NCBI GenBank assembly: GCA_016927325.1
Contig: JAFGMY010000085.1
Location: 1 to 42,193, forward strand
Length of the DNA stretch: 42,193 bases
Origin: Actinomycetota bacterium
GTDB lineage: Bacteria; Actinomycetota; Geothermincolia; Fen-727; Anoxymicrobiaceae
Reading direction: 5' to 3'
Below the pieces are notes generated by a model. It was not told the DNA's origin. It made no database searches and saw only the letters and a program-made list of their open reading frames with translations. Both the position numbers and the translations under genes were made by a program. Shown here in pieces: positions 25,541 through 34,221 of the stretch (position 1 is the first letter of the stretch; every line of letters begins with the position of its first letter).

Positions 25541-26293
25541 TTGGTTAAATACGCAGCTGAAGTTGAATACAACGGAAAGAAGTTCCATGGCTTTCAAAAA
25601 CAACCGGGCCTCCAGACGGTACAGGGGGCATTTGAAAGGTGCCTGCTGACTTTCACCGGGCGGGAAATCCGGGCGTTCGGGGCCGGCAGGACAGATACAG
25701 GCGTACACGCGAAGGGACAGGTTATTTCATTTGAAATGGAAAAGGAGGAGAACGCGGACAGCCTTATGAAAAGAATGAACAGCCTGCTGCCTGACGGTGC
25801 AGCGGTAACTCAAATCGCCGTTGTCGACGACTCTTTCAACCCGAGGCGCGATGCGATCTGGAGGGAGTATCGCTACTTTTTTCTGTGCAGGACCGCGCCT
25901 TCTCCAGTGCTTGAGGATTTCTCCATTCATTATCCGAGGCCGCTCGACCGCGACTTAATGGACAAGGCGTGTTCCGCTGTTCTCGGAGAACATAATTTTT
26001 CGGCTTTCAGGGTAAAGGGACAGGACGAGTCCAATGTCCGTGAGGTTTTACGTTGTGAGTTCACGGAGGATATTCTCGGTCTGCTTTGCCTCGTGGTCAG
26101 GGCGAACTCTTTCCTTTACAGGATGGTCAGGATTCTCGGAGGTGCGATAATCTCGATTGGAGCGGGCAAGATGACACTGGATGAGTTTGCCGGATATCTC
26201 GAAGGAGGCGTTGAGCCTTGCGCCGAGCCGCTTTCCCCGTATGGGCTTTTTCTCTGGAAAGTCGCTTACCCCCCTGATAAGGTTAATTTCTAA
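25541..26293 (+). CDS. truA: tRNA pseudouridine(38-40) synthase
   Basis: TruA converts uridines 38-40 in the tRNA anticodon stem-loop to pseudouridine. The 250-residue protein has the family start VKYAAEVEYNGKKFHGFQKQ, the catalytic aspartate D52 in GAGRTDTGVHAKGQ, and the C-terminal RMVRILGGAIISIGAG. The start is TTG at 25541 with AAGGGG about 8 bases upstream. In Actinobacteria truA usually sits between rplQ and rplM; here a PASTA-amidase gene separates it from rplM. Its TAA stop (26291-26293) runs directly into a dispersed hairpin repeat. Confidence 0.96.
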   Translation: MVKYAAEVEYNGKKFHGFQKQPGLQTVQGAFERCLLTFTGREIRAFGAGRTDTGVHAKGQVISFEMEKEENADSLMKRMNSLLPDGAAVTQIAVVDDSFNPRRDAIWREYRYFFLCRTAPSPVLEDFSIHYPRPLDRDLMDKACSAVLGEHNFSAFRVKGQDESNVREVLRCEFTEDILGLLCLVVRANSFLYRMVRILGGAIISIGAGKMTLDEFAGYLEGGVEPCAEPLSPYGLFLWKVAYPPDKVNF

Positions 26294-26348
26294 CCCCGGT
26301 GTCCCGGCGCGTGCTTTTCATAATGAGAAACATAAAGACCGGCACTGG
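26291..26348 (+). repeat. Dispersed hairpin repeat, copy 4
   Basis: CCGGTG (26296-26301), TC bulge, CCGG (26304-26307), a 31-base loop, CCGG (26339-26342), CACTGG (26343-26348). The outer stem keeps pairing through one G-T wobble, and the inner stem differs from copies 1-3 but still pairs. The loop itself contains TTTTCAT/ATGAGAAA. Further on, AACCCC (26428-26433) and GGGGTT (26490-26495), the latter followed by GAAA, look like remnants of another copy. The TAA of truA forms the left edge. Confidence 0.7.
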
Positions 26349-26561
26349 TGCGTTTCTTCAATCCGGCACCTGTGAAATATTGATCAGGCACTTTGCGATG
26401 CCAACTTAAGAGACGTGGCACAGGTCCAACCCCAGATACGAGTGTCCGGATTCCAACCATTTGATTCACGTTTAATTTCGAAACAACGCGGGGTTGAAAT
26501 AGCGGCATTCATGTTGTAACATGATAACAATGATTATTATTGTTAATTATTGTTAAGGTAA

Positions 26562-27692
26562 ATGATTTTGGACGAAGAGACTTTAGAAGGGGAGAATTCT
26601 AAAAGTCGCGATGGGCAGACCTTTGATTTTGAATGCGACGACAGGAAGCGCCGCCGCCGCATTGTAAGGGATGTGCTGATCAGCGTGACCGCGGTTATCA
26701 TTGCGGGTTCCCTTGTTGCCGGCTTTGTGGTCTTGCTTGCATCCGGCGGGCGTGGGCCGAAAGTGCCTGATTTGATTGGAAAGTCTTACGAGGAAGCGAG
26801 GACCGAGGCCGGTGAGGCAAAGTTCGGGATAGAAGTAGACTCCCTGCAGGACAGCTCCGGTGAATGCGACGGCCTTGAAGTTGTGGAGCAGTATCCAAAG
26901 GCTGGTTCGGAGGTGGAAGAGGGAGATGTTATAATCGTTCGGCTCAAAGGCCTTTACGAGTCCGAGCGGGCTCTGGGTGAGAGCGGTGAAAGCGGGTCGA
27001 TGATGCCGGGGTCCAATGATGCGGACGGCGGCGGTAAGGCCTCAGGCCGGCAGGACGGCGAAAATCCGGAAACGGAGCCTGGATCTGTCTATACGGTTTG
27101 TCTCGATCCGGGCCATTCGACCGGTTGCCCCGCCAGCGAGACCGACCCGGCAACAGGCCTCAACATCGCTGACAACAGCGGAGCGGCTGGTGAGCTGGCG
27201 TCGAACTGGGAGGTTGCGGTTAAGACAAAAGATCAGCTCGAGCAGGCGGGCTACACAGTGAAGATGACGAAGAACAGGGCGGATACTTATGCGAGTTTAA
27301 GAACGCGTGCCGATATCGGCAACACCTGTTCGATCGTGATTCGAATTCATTTCGACCCGGGTCTGCATGCGTTGCTCTATCCGGCGGCGGGCCAGTTCAA
27401 GCAGAATGGTTCCAGCATAAAGTATGTAGACCCTGATGTGGCTGCCGGGAGTGCCAGGCTTGCCAATGCAATGTATCCTTATCTTCAGGGTGTGGGAATA
27501 AACTCACTTCAGAACGACTGTGGAGGAACATCAAGTAATAGCGGATCGGCTTTCGTCGGTTCCGTACTGTCGACCGTCCCTGTCGTAATGATTGAAAACG
27601 ACCCCGCGATGGTCAGGGGCAACCCGGCCGGCCAGGACAGGGTCGCCGCCGCGATACTGCAGGGCGTAAAAGCTTACTTCTCCGGCATTTAG
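26562..27692 (+). CDS. Membrane-anchored PASTA-domain N-acetylmuramoyl-L-alanine amidase
   Basis: This 376-residue protein probably cleaves the amide bond between MurNAc and L-alanine in peptidoglycan. After a charged cytoplasmic N-terminus (KRRRRIVRD) comes one membrane segment (LISVTAVIIAGSLVAGFVVLLA, about 38-59), a PASTA domain (VPDLIGKSYEEARTEAGEAK ... VVEQYPKAGSEVEEGD, about 68-127) that binds peptidoglycan, a Gly/Ser-rich linker, and an amidase_3 catalytic domain. Zinc and catalytic residues are H185 (DPGHS), E217 (NWEVAVK), H263 (IRIHFD) and E345 (MIEND). The ATG at 26562 is used here; a TTG two codons later is better spaced from AAGG. It has no close neighbours. Confidence 0.92.
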   Translation: MILDEETLEGENSKSRDGQTFDFECDDRKRRRRIVRDVLISVTAVIIAGSLVAGFVVLLASGGRGPKVPDLIGKSYEEARTEAGEAKFGIEVDSLQDSSGECDGLEVVEQYPKAGSEVEEGDVIIVRLKGLYESERALGESGESGSMMPGSNDADGGGKASGRQDGENPETEPGSVYTVCLDPGHSTGCPASETDPATGLNIADNSGAAGELASNWEVAVKTKDQLEQAGYTVKMTKNRADTYASLRTRADIGNTCSIVIRIHFDPGLHALLYPAAGQFKQNGSSIKYVDPDVAAGSARLANAMYPYLQGVGINSLQNDCGGTSSNSGSAFVGSVLSTVPVVMIENDPAMVRGNPAGQDRVAAAILQGVKAYFSGI

Positions 27693-27944
27693 CACTCCGG
27701 GTCATGTTGAGATCAAGTCGTTATCAGTCACGGCAACGCAGTGATTCCAATCTGAGTAGATATCCTGAGAACGACTTATGAGCTGGTGCGGTTTGATGAA
27801 CAATGTTATAAGTATCAGGATGTGAAGTTGTCACTGTGTGCGGTCGCGTGTCAGTATTCGCCGTTTACCGGTTCCGGTAAAAGCGGGGTTTGGATCTATG
27901 AAAACGCCGCTTTGATGTTTAAAATGATGCCGATCGGGTAAATC

Positions 27945-27973
27945 TTGACACCCGTCGGCGATTAACCTATTAT
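27945..27973 (+). promoter_or_regulatory. Strong promoter of rplM-rpsI
   Basis: A perfect -35 box TTGACA (27945-27950) and TATTAT (27968-27973) are separated by exactly 17 bases. Transcription should start near 27980, giving a leader of about 40 bases before rplM. This is the best sigma-70-type promoter in the window. Confidence 0.85.
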
Positions 27974-27987
27974 CAACGTACTATATT

Positions 27988-28010
27988 GGCGCCCGAGGGG
28001 CGTCATTTTT
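27988..28010 (+). promoter_or_regulatory. Attenuator-like hairpin in the rplM leader
   Basis: GGCGCCC (27988-27994), loop GAG, GGGCGTC (27998-28004) with one wobble pair, followed by ATTTTT. It lies about 8 bases after the predicted transcription start and 12 bases before the GTG/ATG region of rplM. It looks like a terminator or a ribosomal-protein binding site for feedback control; L13 leaders are known in other bacteria, but this one is not a match I can name. Confidence 0.5.
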
Positions 28011-28022
28011 GTGAGGATACTT

Positions 28023-28481
28023 ATGGGAAAATTAAAACTTACGAAAAGCACAAATTCAGCACGGACGCAGGACGTCGAGCGAAAGTGGTATCTCGTCGAC
28101 GCGGAGGGGCTTGTACTGGGACGCATGGCGACTCAGGTTTCCATGATGCTCAGGGGCAAGCACAAGCCGGTTTATACGCCCAATATCGACACCGGCGATC
28201 ATGTTGTTGTAATAAACGCCGATAAAGTGGTTGTTACCGGTGGAAAAGAGTATAAGAAAAAATATTATCATCACAGCGGGTATCCCGGCGGGCTGAAGGA
28301 AAAAACGTACGAGGATCTTAAGCAGAAGCAACCTGAGCGTATTATATATAATGCCGTCAGGGGAATGATGCCGAAAAACAGGCTCGGCCGCGCGATGTTG
28401 AAGAAATTACATGTTTATCCGGGAAGCGAGCATCCGCACCAGGCCCAGAACCCGCAATCGATTGAATTCAAGGACAGGTAA
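28023..28481 (+). CDS. rplM: 50S ribosomal protein L13
   Basis: L13 is an early-assembly protein of the large subunit. The 152-residue protein shows [52 protein letters not shown] and [19 protein letters not shown], all L13 hallmarks. It is slightly longer than the usual 142-147 residues because of a charged N-terminal stretch of about 18 residues. The ATG at 28023 has GAGG 6 bases upstream; a GTG at 28011 would overlap that signal. rpsI follows after 4 bases, the nearly universal L13-S9 pair. Confidence 0.97.
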   Translation: MGKLKLTKSTNSARTQDVERKWYLVDAEGLVLGRMATQVSMMLRGKHKPVYTPNIDTGDHVVVINADKVVVTGGKEYKKKYYHHSGYPGGLKEKTYEDLKQKQPERIIYNAVRGMMPKNRLGRAMLKKLHVYPGSEHPHQAQNPQSIEFKDR

Positions 28482-28485
28482 GAAA

Positions 28486-28878
28486 TTGAGTCAGGAATGC
28501 ACCGCAGGAACAGGCCGCCGGAAAGAAGCAGTTGCCAGGGTACGTATTAGTCCCGGTACCGGCGAGGTCATCGCAAACGGTATGCCGCTTGATGATTACT
28601 TCTCAAATAAGCGTCATAGGATAGAAGTCCTTTCACCTCTCGTCCACCTCAAGCTGAAGGGCAGCTATGATGTCAAGGCGTCGATAAACGGCGGAGGCAT
28701 GACAGGCCAGGCGGGTGCCATGAGGCTTGGTATCGCGAGGGCCCTTGTCGAGGTTGATGAATCTTACCGGCCTGAACTCAAGAAGGCGGGGTTTCTCACC
28801 CGTGACGCCCGGATCAAAGAGAGAAAGAAGTACGGGCTCAAGAGTGCCCGGAAGAAGCCACAGTTCTCCAAGCGTTAA
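28486..28878 (+). CDS. rpsI: 30S ribosomal protein S9
   Basis: S9 contacts the P-site tRNA with its C-terminal tail. The 130-residue length is typical. Landmarks are [14 protein letters not shown] near the start, [30 protein letters not shown], and the C-terminal basic tail [18 protein letters not shown] with the terminal Lys-Arg. The start is TTG at 28486, four bases after the rplM stop; longer in-frame extensions run into rplM and are not supported. It is in the rplM operon. Confidence 0.97.
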   Translation: MSQECTAGTGRRKEAVARVRISPGTGEVIANGMPLDDYFSNKRHRIEVLSPLVHLKLKGSYDVKASINGGGMTGQAGAMRLGIARALVEVDESYRPELKKAGFLTRDARIKERKKYGLKSARKKPQFSKR

Positions 28879-28999
28879 GCACCGCCTTATTATTTCCTTT
28901 CACCAATTGAGCCATGTTGAATTATCATGGTATATGACGTATTCATGCCTGTAATATAATAGCGTTCGGCGGGAAGAAGGAGTCGTATCTGGAGGCGCC
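28879..28999 (+). promoter_or_regulatory. rpsI-glmM gap with a possible promoter
   Basis: A TATAAT at 28955-28960 lies 40 bases before the glmM start, in an AT-rich gap of 121 bases. No clear -35 box sits at the right distance. No terminator hairpin is visible after rpsI, so glmM may also be read from the rplM promoter. Confidence 0.3.
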
Positions 29000-30331
29000 T
29001 TGAAGAAATACTTTGGAACAGACGGCATCAGAGGAAAAGCCAATATCGATCTGACTCCCGAGCTTGCCTTATGCCTGGGGCGCGCGGTGGTGAGGGCTTT
29101 AAAAAGTCATGAATGCCGTGTTGTGGTGGGGCGTGACACGAGGATATCGGGCGGCATGCTCGAGTCGGCCGTGGTGGCCGGCCTGCTGTCGGAAAACGCG
29201 ACCGTATTTATCGCGGATGTTCTGCCTACTCCCGGAATCGCATATCTGACGGAAAAGCTGAAGGCGAACGCCGGAATAGTTATCTCCGCGTCGCACAATC
29301 CGTTCGAGGACAACGGGATCAAGGTTTTCGGCCCCGGAGGTGTCAAGCTTCCCGACGATGCCGAGAAGGTTATAGAAGCCCAGTTCGGAAACGTGTCCAC
29401 GGGCGGGGTGGAAAATGCGGTCGGGGAACTGGTGTACGAGAGCGATGCTGAAGAGTTATATATTGAGTATCTGATGAAATGTGCCGGAACCGATCTCGAC
29501 GGTTTAAACATTGCACTGGATTGCGCGAATGGAGCCGCTTACCGTGTATGCCCTGAAGCTTTCCGGAGGCTGGGCGCCGACGTGGACGCGATCGGGATTG
29601 ACCCGGACGGGAGAAACATCAACTTAGACTGTGGCTCGACTCACCTGGAAGCCCTGGTCGAAAAGGTAAGGGGCGACGGATTTGATTTTGGTTTCGCTCT
29701 TGACGGTGACGCCGACCGCTGTATCTGTGTTGATGAAAAAGGAAACGTCTTTGACGGCGACTTCATTATGGCCATAATCGCCGGCCACTTGAAGAAGAAC
29801 GGCCTGCTTGATCCTCCCGTGGTGGTCTCTACCGTAATGAGCAATTTCGGTTTTTTTAAAGCAATGGAAGAAATGGGGATTTCAACGCTGAAGACCCCCG
29901 TAGGAGACCGGTACGTAATGGAGCAGATGATATCATCGGGTTCCATTATGGGAGGCGAACAGTCGGGCCACATCATATTCAGGGAGTATGCGTCCACGGG
30001 GGATGGCACGTTGACCGCACTTATTCTTTCCCGGATCGTGAAGGAGAGCGGGGAGGGGCTTTCAACGCTCGCCGGGTCAATGAAAAAGTTCCCACAGGTG
30101 TTAATTAATGTCCGATCAGGGAGCGGCCGCCGCCTGCAGGCGGAAATGGAAGTATGGGATACTATCCGGAAATTTGAGGATGAGCTCGGCGACAAGGGCC
30201 GAGTACTGGTCAGGTCTTCCGGCACCGAAGCAGTGGAGCGGGTAATGGTGGAGGCGGACAATGAAGCCAGAGCCCGATCAATAGCGAATGCGATAGCAGA
30301 CGCGATCTCGATTGAACTCGATTCGAAATAG
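29000..30331 (+). CDS. glmM: Phosphoglucosamine mutase
   Basis: GlmM interconverts glucosamine-6-phosphate and glucosamine-1-phosphate on the way to UDP-GlcNAc. The 443-residue protein starts KKYFGTDGIRGKAN, has the active-site phosphoserine S98 in VISASHNPFEDNGIKVF, the metal-binding DGDADRC, the sugar-binding GGEQSGHIIF and the phosphate-binding RSSGTEAVERVMVEA. The start is TTG at 29000 with GGAGG 4 bases upstream. The order rplM-rpsI-glmM-glmS is the standard one in Actinobacteria. Confidence 0.97.
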   Translation: MKKYFGTDGIRGKANIDLTPELALCLGRAVVRALKSHECRVVVGRDTRISGGMLESAVVAGLLSENATVFIADVLPTPGIAYLTEKLKANAGIVISASHNPFEDNGIKVFGPGGVKLPDDAEKVIEAQFGNVSTGGVENAVGELVYESDAEELYIEYLMKCAGTDLDGLNIALDCANGAAYRVCPEAFRRLGADVDAIGIDPDGRNINLDCGSTHLEALVEKVRGDGFDFGFALDGDADRCICVDEKGNVFDGDFIMAIIAGHLKKNGLLDPPVVVSTVMSNFGFFKAMEEMGISTLKTPVGDRYVMEQMISSGSIMGGEQSGHIIFREYASTGDGTLTALILSRIVKESGEGLSTLAGSMKKFPQVLINVRSGSGRRLQAEMEVWDTIRKFEDELGDKGRVLVRSSGTEAVERVMVEADNEARARSIANAIADAISIELDSK

Positions 30332-30378
30332 CAGGATAATTCGTACGTAATTTCTATTTAACATGGGACTGATAACAT

Positions 30379-32208
30379 ATGTGCGGTATTGTTGGATACA
30401 CCGGCGGCAAACAGGCGAAATCAATTCTCTTTGAAGGTCTCAGAAGGCTGGAGTACCGGGGATATGATTCCGCCGGCATCTGCGTGGTTTCTCCGGATGG
30501 CGAACTTGACTGCGTGAGAGCGGTTGGCAACCTCGACAATCTGGAGAAGGTTCTAGAGGGTTTCGATATGCCCGGAACCCTGGGGATCGGTCACACAAGG
30601 TGGGCCACCCACGGCGCTCCCACGGAGTCGAACGCTCACCCACACCTGGACTGTTCCGGCGACATCGCGATAGTACACAACGGCATAATTGAAAACTTTA
30701 CCCGCTTGCGGCACGAACTTTCGGAAAGAGGCCATACTTTCAAGTCGGATACTGACAGTGAAACGCTTGCGCATCTGATCGAGGAACATTACAGGGGAGA
30801 CCTTGCGGAAGCTCTGAGAAAGGGGCTTTCACAGGTCGAAGGCTCTTTTGCCGTCGTAGCCGCCTGCAGGAAGAACCCCGGCGAGATAGTGGGAGCGAGG
30901 CGCAACAGCCCTCTGGTTGTCGGCATCGCGCCGGGGGAATATTACGTGGCGTCCGCCGTCCCCGCCTTTCTTTCAAGAACACGCACCGTTTTGTTTCTTG
31001 ACGACGATGAGATACTCTCGATCGGCTCTGAAGGGCTGAAGATCATCCTCATGGACGGTTCGGAGGTTCAAAGAGATTCCGCCGAGGTCGGCTGGGACAT
31101 CGATTCAGCCGAGAAGGGCGGTTATGAGGATTTTATGCTGAAGGAGATCTTCGAGCAGAAAAAGGCCGTAGAGGACACGCTTGCGGATAAGTTTAACTCG
31201 AGGGGGGAAATTGAAATGGAGGGGCTCGACCTCTCCGGCGAGGAAGCGAGAAACCTCAGGCGCATAATAGTGGTCGCATGCGGGACTTCATACCATGCGG
31301 GAATCCTCGCGAAGTTTCTACTCGAGAAGTGGGGATGCCTTCCGGTGGAGATCGAGATAGCCTCGGAGTTCCACTTCCGCGACCTGGCGGTGGCGAAAGG
31401 CGATCTCGTTATCGCCATAAGCCAGTCGGGTGAGACCGCGGATACTATTGCGAGCGTTAAAGCGGCCAGGAAGCTGGGGGCGAGGGTCACGTCGATCGTC
31501 AATGTGGTCGGCAGCCAGATGGGCCGCGATTCGGATGACGTAATTTATACACACGCCGGTCCGGAAATAGGGGTCGCGGCGACAAAGACGTTCACCTCGC
31601 AAATGGCGGTTATGTACCCGCTTGCCATGTCGATCGGCCTTTTGAGGGGGACCGTTTCAAGTGAAATTTGCGATAGTGTTATGAAAGAGCTTCGCAGCAT
31701 TCCTTCCAAGATGGAAAATGTCCTGGATTTCGACGGCACTGTCAGGGAGGTGGCAGGGAAGTTCCAGAACTGTCCCGATTTTCTTTATCTCGGCCGGAGC
31801 TTCGGGTATCCCATCGCCATGGAAGGCGCTCTCAAGCTGAAGGAAATATCTTATATTCACGCGGAAGGATATCCGGCCGGGGAGATGAAGCACGGCCCGA
31901 TCGCACTTCTGGACGACGGCGTCCCGGTTGTTGCCATAGCAACAAGGGATTCTGTATACGATAAAATGATAAACAACATCGAGGAGGTAAAGGCAAGGAA
32001 AGCTCCGGTGGTGGCGGTGACCACGGTTGGAGACACCCGGATCGCCGATATCTGCGAGGCGGTGTTTGAAGTGCCGGAGACGATGGAAGTGCTGTACCCC
32101 CTTCTGACGGTTATTCCTCTTCAGCTTCTTGCGTATCACATAGCGAAGTTCAAGGGGTGCAATGTCGATCAGCCGCGCAATCTGGCAAAAACAGTTACCG
32201 TCGAATAA
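30379..32208 (+). CDS. glmS: Glutamine-fructose-6-phosphate aminotransferase (isomerising)
   Basis: GlmS makes glucosamine-6-phosphate from fructose-6-phosphate and glutamine, the first step of the hexosamine pathway. The 609-residue protein has the N-terminal nucleophile C2 (MCGIVGYTGG), the glutaminase motifs RRLEYRGYDSAGI and GHTRWATHG, two SIS domains (ACGTSYHAG, ISQSGETADT, LGRSFGYPIAMEGALKLKE) and the C-terminal DQPRNLAKTVTVE. The 47 bases before it show no glmS ribozyme. The ribosome binding site is weak. It is probably co-transcribed with glmM. Confidence 0.98.
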   Translation: MCGIVGYTGGKQAKSILFEGLRRLEYRGYDSAGICVVSPDGELDCVRAVGNLDNLEKVLEGFDMPGTLGIGHTRWATHGAPTESNAHPHLDCSGDIAIVHNGIIENFTRLRHELSERGHTFKSDTDSETLAHLIEEHYRGDLAEALRKGLSQVEGSFAVVAACRKNPGEIVGARRNSPLVVGIAPGEYYVASAVPAFLSRTRTVLFLDDDEILSIGSEGLKIILMDGSEVQRDSAEVGWDIDSAEKGGYEDFMLKEIFEQKKAVEDTLADKFNSRGEIEMEGLDLSGEEARNLRRIIVVACGTSYHAGILAKFLLEKWGCLPVEIEIASEFHFRDLAVAKGDLVIAISQSGETADTIASVKAARKLGARVTSIVNVVGSQMGRDSDDVIYTHAGPEIGVAATKTFTSQMAVMYPLAMSIGLLRGTVSSEICDSVMKELRSIPSKMENVLDFDGTVREVAGKFQNCPDFLYLGRSFGYPIAMEGALKLKEISYIHAEGYPAGEMKHGPIALLDDGVPVVAIATRDSVYDKMINNIEEVKARKAPVVAVTTVGDTRIADICEAVFEVPETMEVLYPLLTVIPLQLLAYHIAKFKGCNVDQPRNLAKTVTVE

Positions 32209-32665
32209 ACGGTTTGTCAATTTCAGCTCTTGTGCCAGGCGATAACTTCGCAGGAACCTGCTGGGGAAGGATCCCTCTCCTCGATCTTCAGGCGGTTTGC
32301 GGTCCTTAACCTCCGGTGCGGACAAAAGCCAAATCGGAAGTGCGACAAGAGTGTCGCACCGTAAAAGATTTATAAGCAATAGAAACCGATAACCATATCC
32401 GCGGGGGAACGGTCTTCCGCCTCGATCCCCGGATTGCTGAGCGGTTTAAAGAAGGTAAGGTCTTATTTCTTTTATCAGGCGTTCATTTCAGGAGGCGGTA
32501 AAAAAGAAAAGATAAAATACCCTCCCTGAACGACCCCTTCCCATACACCCCTCTTCGGGGTTAAACCCTTGATTCCGGCATCGGAAGGGCTGTGCTAAGA
32601 AGGACCTTGGACGTAAAATAAAGCATATTACCGTAACGGGCATTCGAGAAATACGAGGGGGCGGA
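32209..32665. other. Intergenic region between glmS and nnr
   Basis: This 457-base gap contains no convincing gene. It holds a perfect 8-bp hairpin GTGCGACA (32340-32347) AGAG TGTCGCAC (32352-32359), a longer imperfect one TTCAGGAGG (32487-32495) / CCTCCCTGAA (32521-32530), and ACCCC/GGGGT around 32548-32563. None has a T tract. In several Actinobacteria an acpS gene lies here; I see no trace of one. Confidence 0.4.
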
Positions 32666-34219
32666 TTGAAGGTAGTAACTCCAAAGGAGATGGCGGCAGT
32701 CGACCGTGCGGCGATAAAGAGCGGTATCCCGGGGATTGTGCTGATGGAGAACGCGGGGAAAGCGGCGACGCATGCGGCGATGGATATGATCTCTTACGAT
32801 TCCAGCGCAAATGCGGCAATATGGTGCGGCAAGGGCAACAATGGGGGAGACGGATTTGTGATAGCCCGTCTGCTCGACAAGATTAGTAACAGCGTGAGTG
32901 TTTTTCTGCTCTGCCGGCCGTCCGAACTAAAAGGCGATGCACTTGAGAACTATAACCGGATTGCTGGAACATCAATCCCCATCCATGTGACAACCGACCC
33001 TGTTGATCTGGAGCGGTCGTACTGCGAGATGAAACCTTTCAGTCTTGTCATAGACGCGATATTCGGAACTGGGTTTTCAGGTGAGCCCACTGGGATTCAC
33101 CGGGCGGCCATAGAGAAGATCAACGAGGTGGAGTGTCCGGTACTGTCGGTTGATATTCCCAGCGGTGTTTCCGGTGAAACAGGCGCGGTTCCCGGTGTCG
33201 CCGTCAGGGCGGACAGGACGGTCACTTTCGCCGCTCCAAAGGTCGGGCTGGTCCAGTACCCAGGAAAAGAGTACGCGGGCGAGCTCGATGTTGCGGACAT
33301 AGGGATTCCGATGCACTTTCTACAGGAGGTGCCCGAAACAAATATCGAGACGGTGGAGGGTGAAAACGCCGATCTGCTTCTTCCCGGGCGGAGACCGGAT
33401 GCCCATAAAGGCGACTCGGGGCGGGTATTGGTGGTCGGGGGCGCACCGGGAATGACCGGCGCGCCGGCAATGAGCGCGAGGGCGTCGCTTAGAACGGGGG
33501 CGGGGCTCGTTACATTGGGTGTGCCGGAAGGCCTGCATGACATTTTCGAAATCAAACTGACCGAAGTGATGACCCGTCCTTATTCGCAGACCGCGGATAG
33601 AACATTTTCCCTTATGGCCGCGGATGAGATACTCAAGGTTGCCGGTGGTTTCGATGCGCTCGCTGTCGGTCCCGGAATATCCGTTAATGACGAGACGGCG
33701 AAAATGGTAAGGAAGCTGGTGGCGGAAGCGGAAGTGCCGGTGGTCCTTGATGCGGATGGTCTGAACGCGATGATCGGGCATACTGATATTTTCAAAGACC
33801 GGAAGGGTTCGCTGGTAATAACTCCACATCCCGGGGAGATGTCCCGGCTGCTGGGAATGGAGAGTGCCGCGATACAGGCGGACAGGGTCGGGACCGCTGC
33901 CGCGGCCGCGAAAAACTGGGAAGTAATCGTCGTCCTGAAGGGAGCGAATACGGTAACCGCGGACATGGAAGGCCGCGTCAGGATAAACTCCAGCGGCAAC
34001 CCCGGTATGGCGTCGGCGGGAATGGGTGATGTACTTACCGGTTGCATCGCATCACTTATAGCCCAGGGATGCTCTGTGTTTGATGCCGCGGTAGCCGGTG
34101 TGTACTTTCACGGTTATTCGGCGGATCTTGTCGCCAGTATGGACGGCATGACCGGAATGGTTGCAAGTGATGTAATAAGGCACCTTCCTCTTGCTTTGCG
34201 CAAGTCCGGCCGGTTGTAA
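32666..34219 (+). CDS. nnr: Bifunctional NAD(P)H-hydrate epimerase / ADP-dependent NAD(P)H-hydrate dehydratase
   Basis: Nnr repairs hydrated, damaged NAD(P)HX. The 517-residue protein is a fusion. The N-terminal YjeF epimerase domain (about 1-215) has MAAVDRAAIKSGIPGIVLME, IWCGKGNNGGDGFVIARLL and DAIFGTGFSGE. The C-terminal ribokinase-like dehydratase (about 230-510) has HKGDSGRVLVVGGAPGMTGA, LDADGLNAM, TPHPGEMSRLLG, VVLKGANTV and GNPGMASAGMGDVLTGCIA. The start is TTG at 32666 with GAGGGGG upstream. Location between glmS and alr is typical of Actinobacteria. Confidence 0.96.
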   Translation: MKVVTPKEMAAVDRAAIKSGIPGIVLMENAGKAATHAAMDMISYDSSANAAIWCGKGNNGGDGFVIARLLDKISNSVSVFLLCRPSELKGDALENYNRIAGTSIPIHVTTDPVDLERSYCEMKPFSLVIDAIFGTGFSGEPTGIHRAAIEKINEVECPVLSVDIPSGVSGETGAVPGVAVRADRTVTFAAPKVGLVQYPGKEYAGELDVADIGIPMHFLQEVPETNIETVEGENADLLLPGRRPDAHKGDSGRVLVVGGAPGMTGAPAMSARASLRTGAGLVTLGVPEGLHDIFEIKLTEVMTRPYSQTADRTFSLMAADEILKVAGGFDALAVGPGISVNDETAKMVRKLVAEAEVPVVLDADGLNAMIGHTDIFKDRKGSLVITPHPGEMSRLLGMESAAIQADRVGTAAAAAKNWEVIVVLKGANTVTADMEGRVRINSSGNPGMASAGMGDVLTGCIASLIAQGCSVFDAAVAGVYFHGYSADLVASMDGMTGMVASDVIRHLPLALRKSGRL

Positions 34220-34221
34220 TC

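Larger units (their letters stand above)
27693..28022 (+). other. Structured intergenic region and rplM leader
   Basis: This 330-base gap holds three inverted repeats before the rplM promoter. The first is AAGTCGTT (27715-27722) / AACGACTT (27770-27777), extended by TCAG/CTGA. The second is TTTACCGG (27864-27871) / CCGGTAAA (27874-27881). The third is AAAGCGG (27880-27886) / CCGCTTT (27907-27913). None has a T tract on the plus strand. They could end the amidase transcript by folding or be part of an unknown RNA. No open reading frame is convincing. Confidence 0.35.

Noticed and set aside
30332-30378. A glmS ribozyme upstream of glmS
   Set aside because: The glmM-glmS gap is only 47 bases, too short for the ribozyme and its core, and none of its conserved sequence is seen.
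31657-32379. A 240-codon minus-strand open frame over the glmS 3' end and the following gap
   Set aside because: Two thirds of it is antisense to glmS, and the part in the gap has no ribosome binding site or recognisable domain, so it does not fill the glmS-nnr gap.
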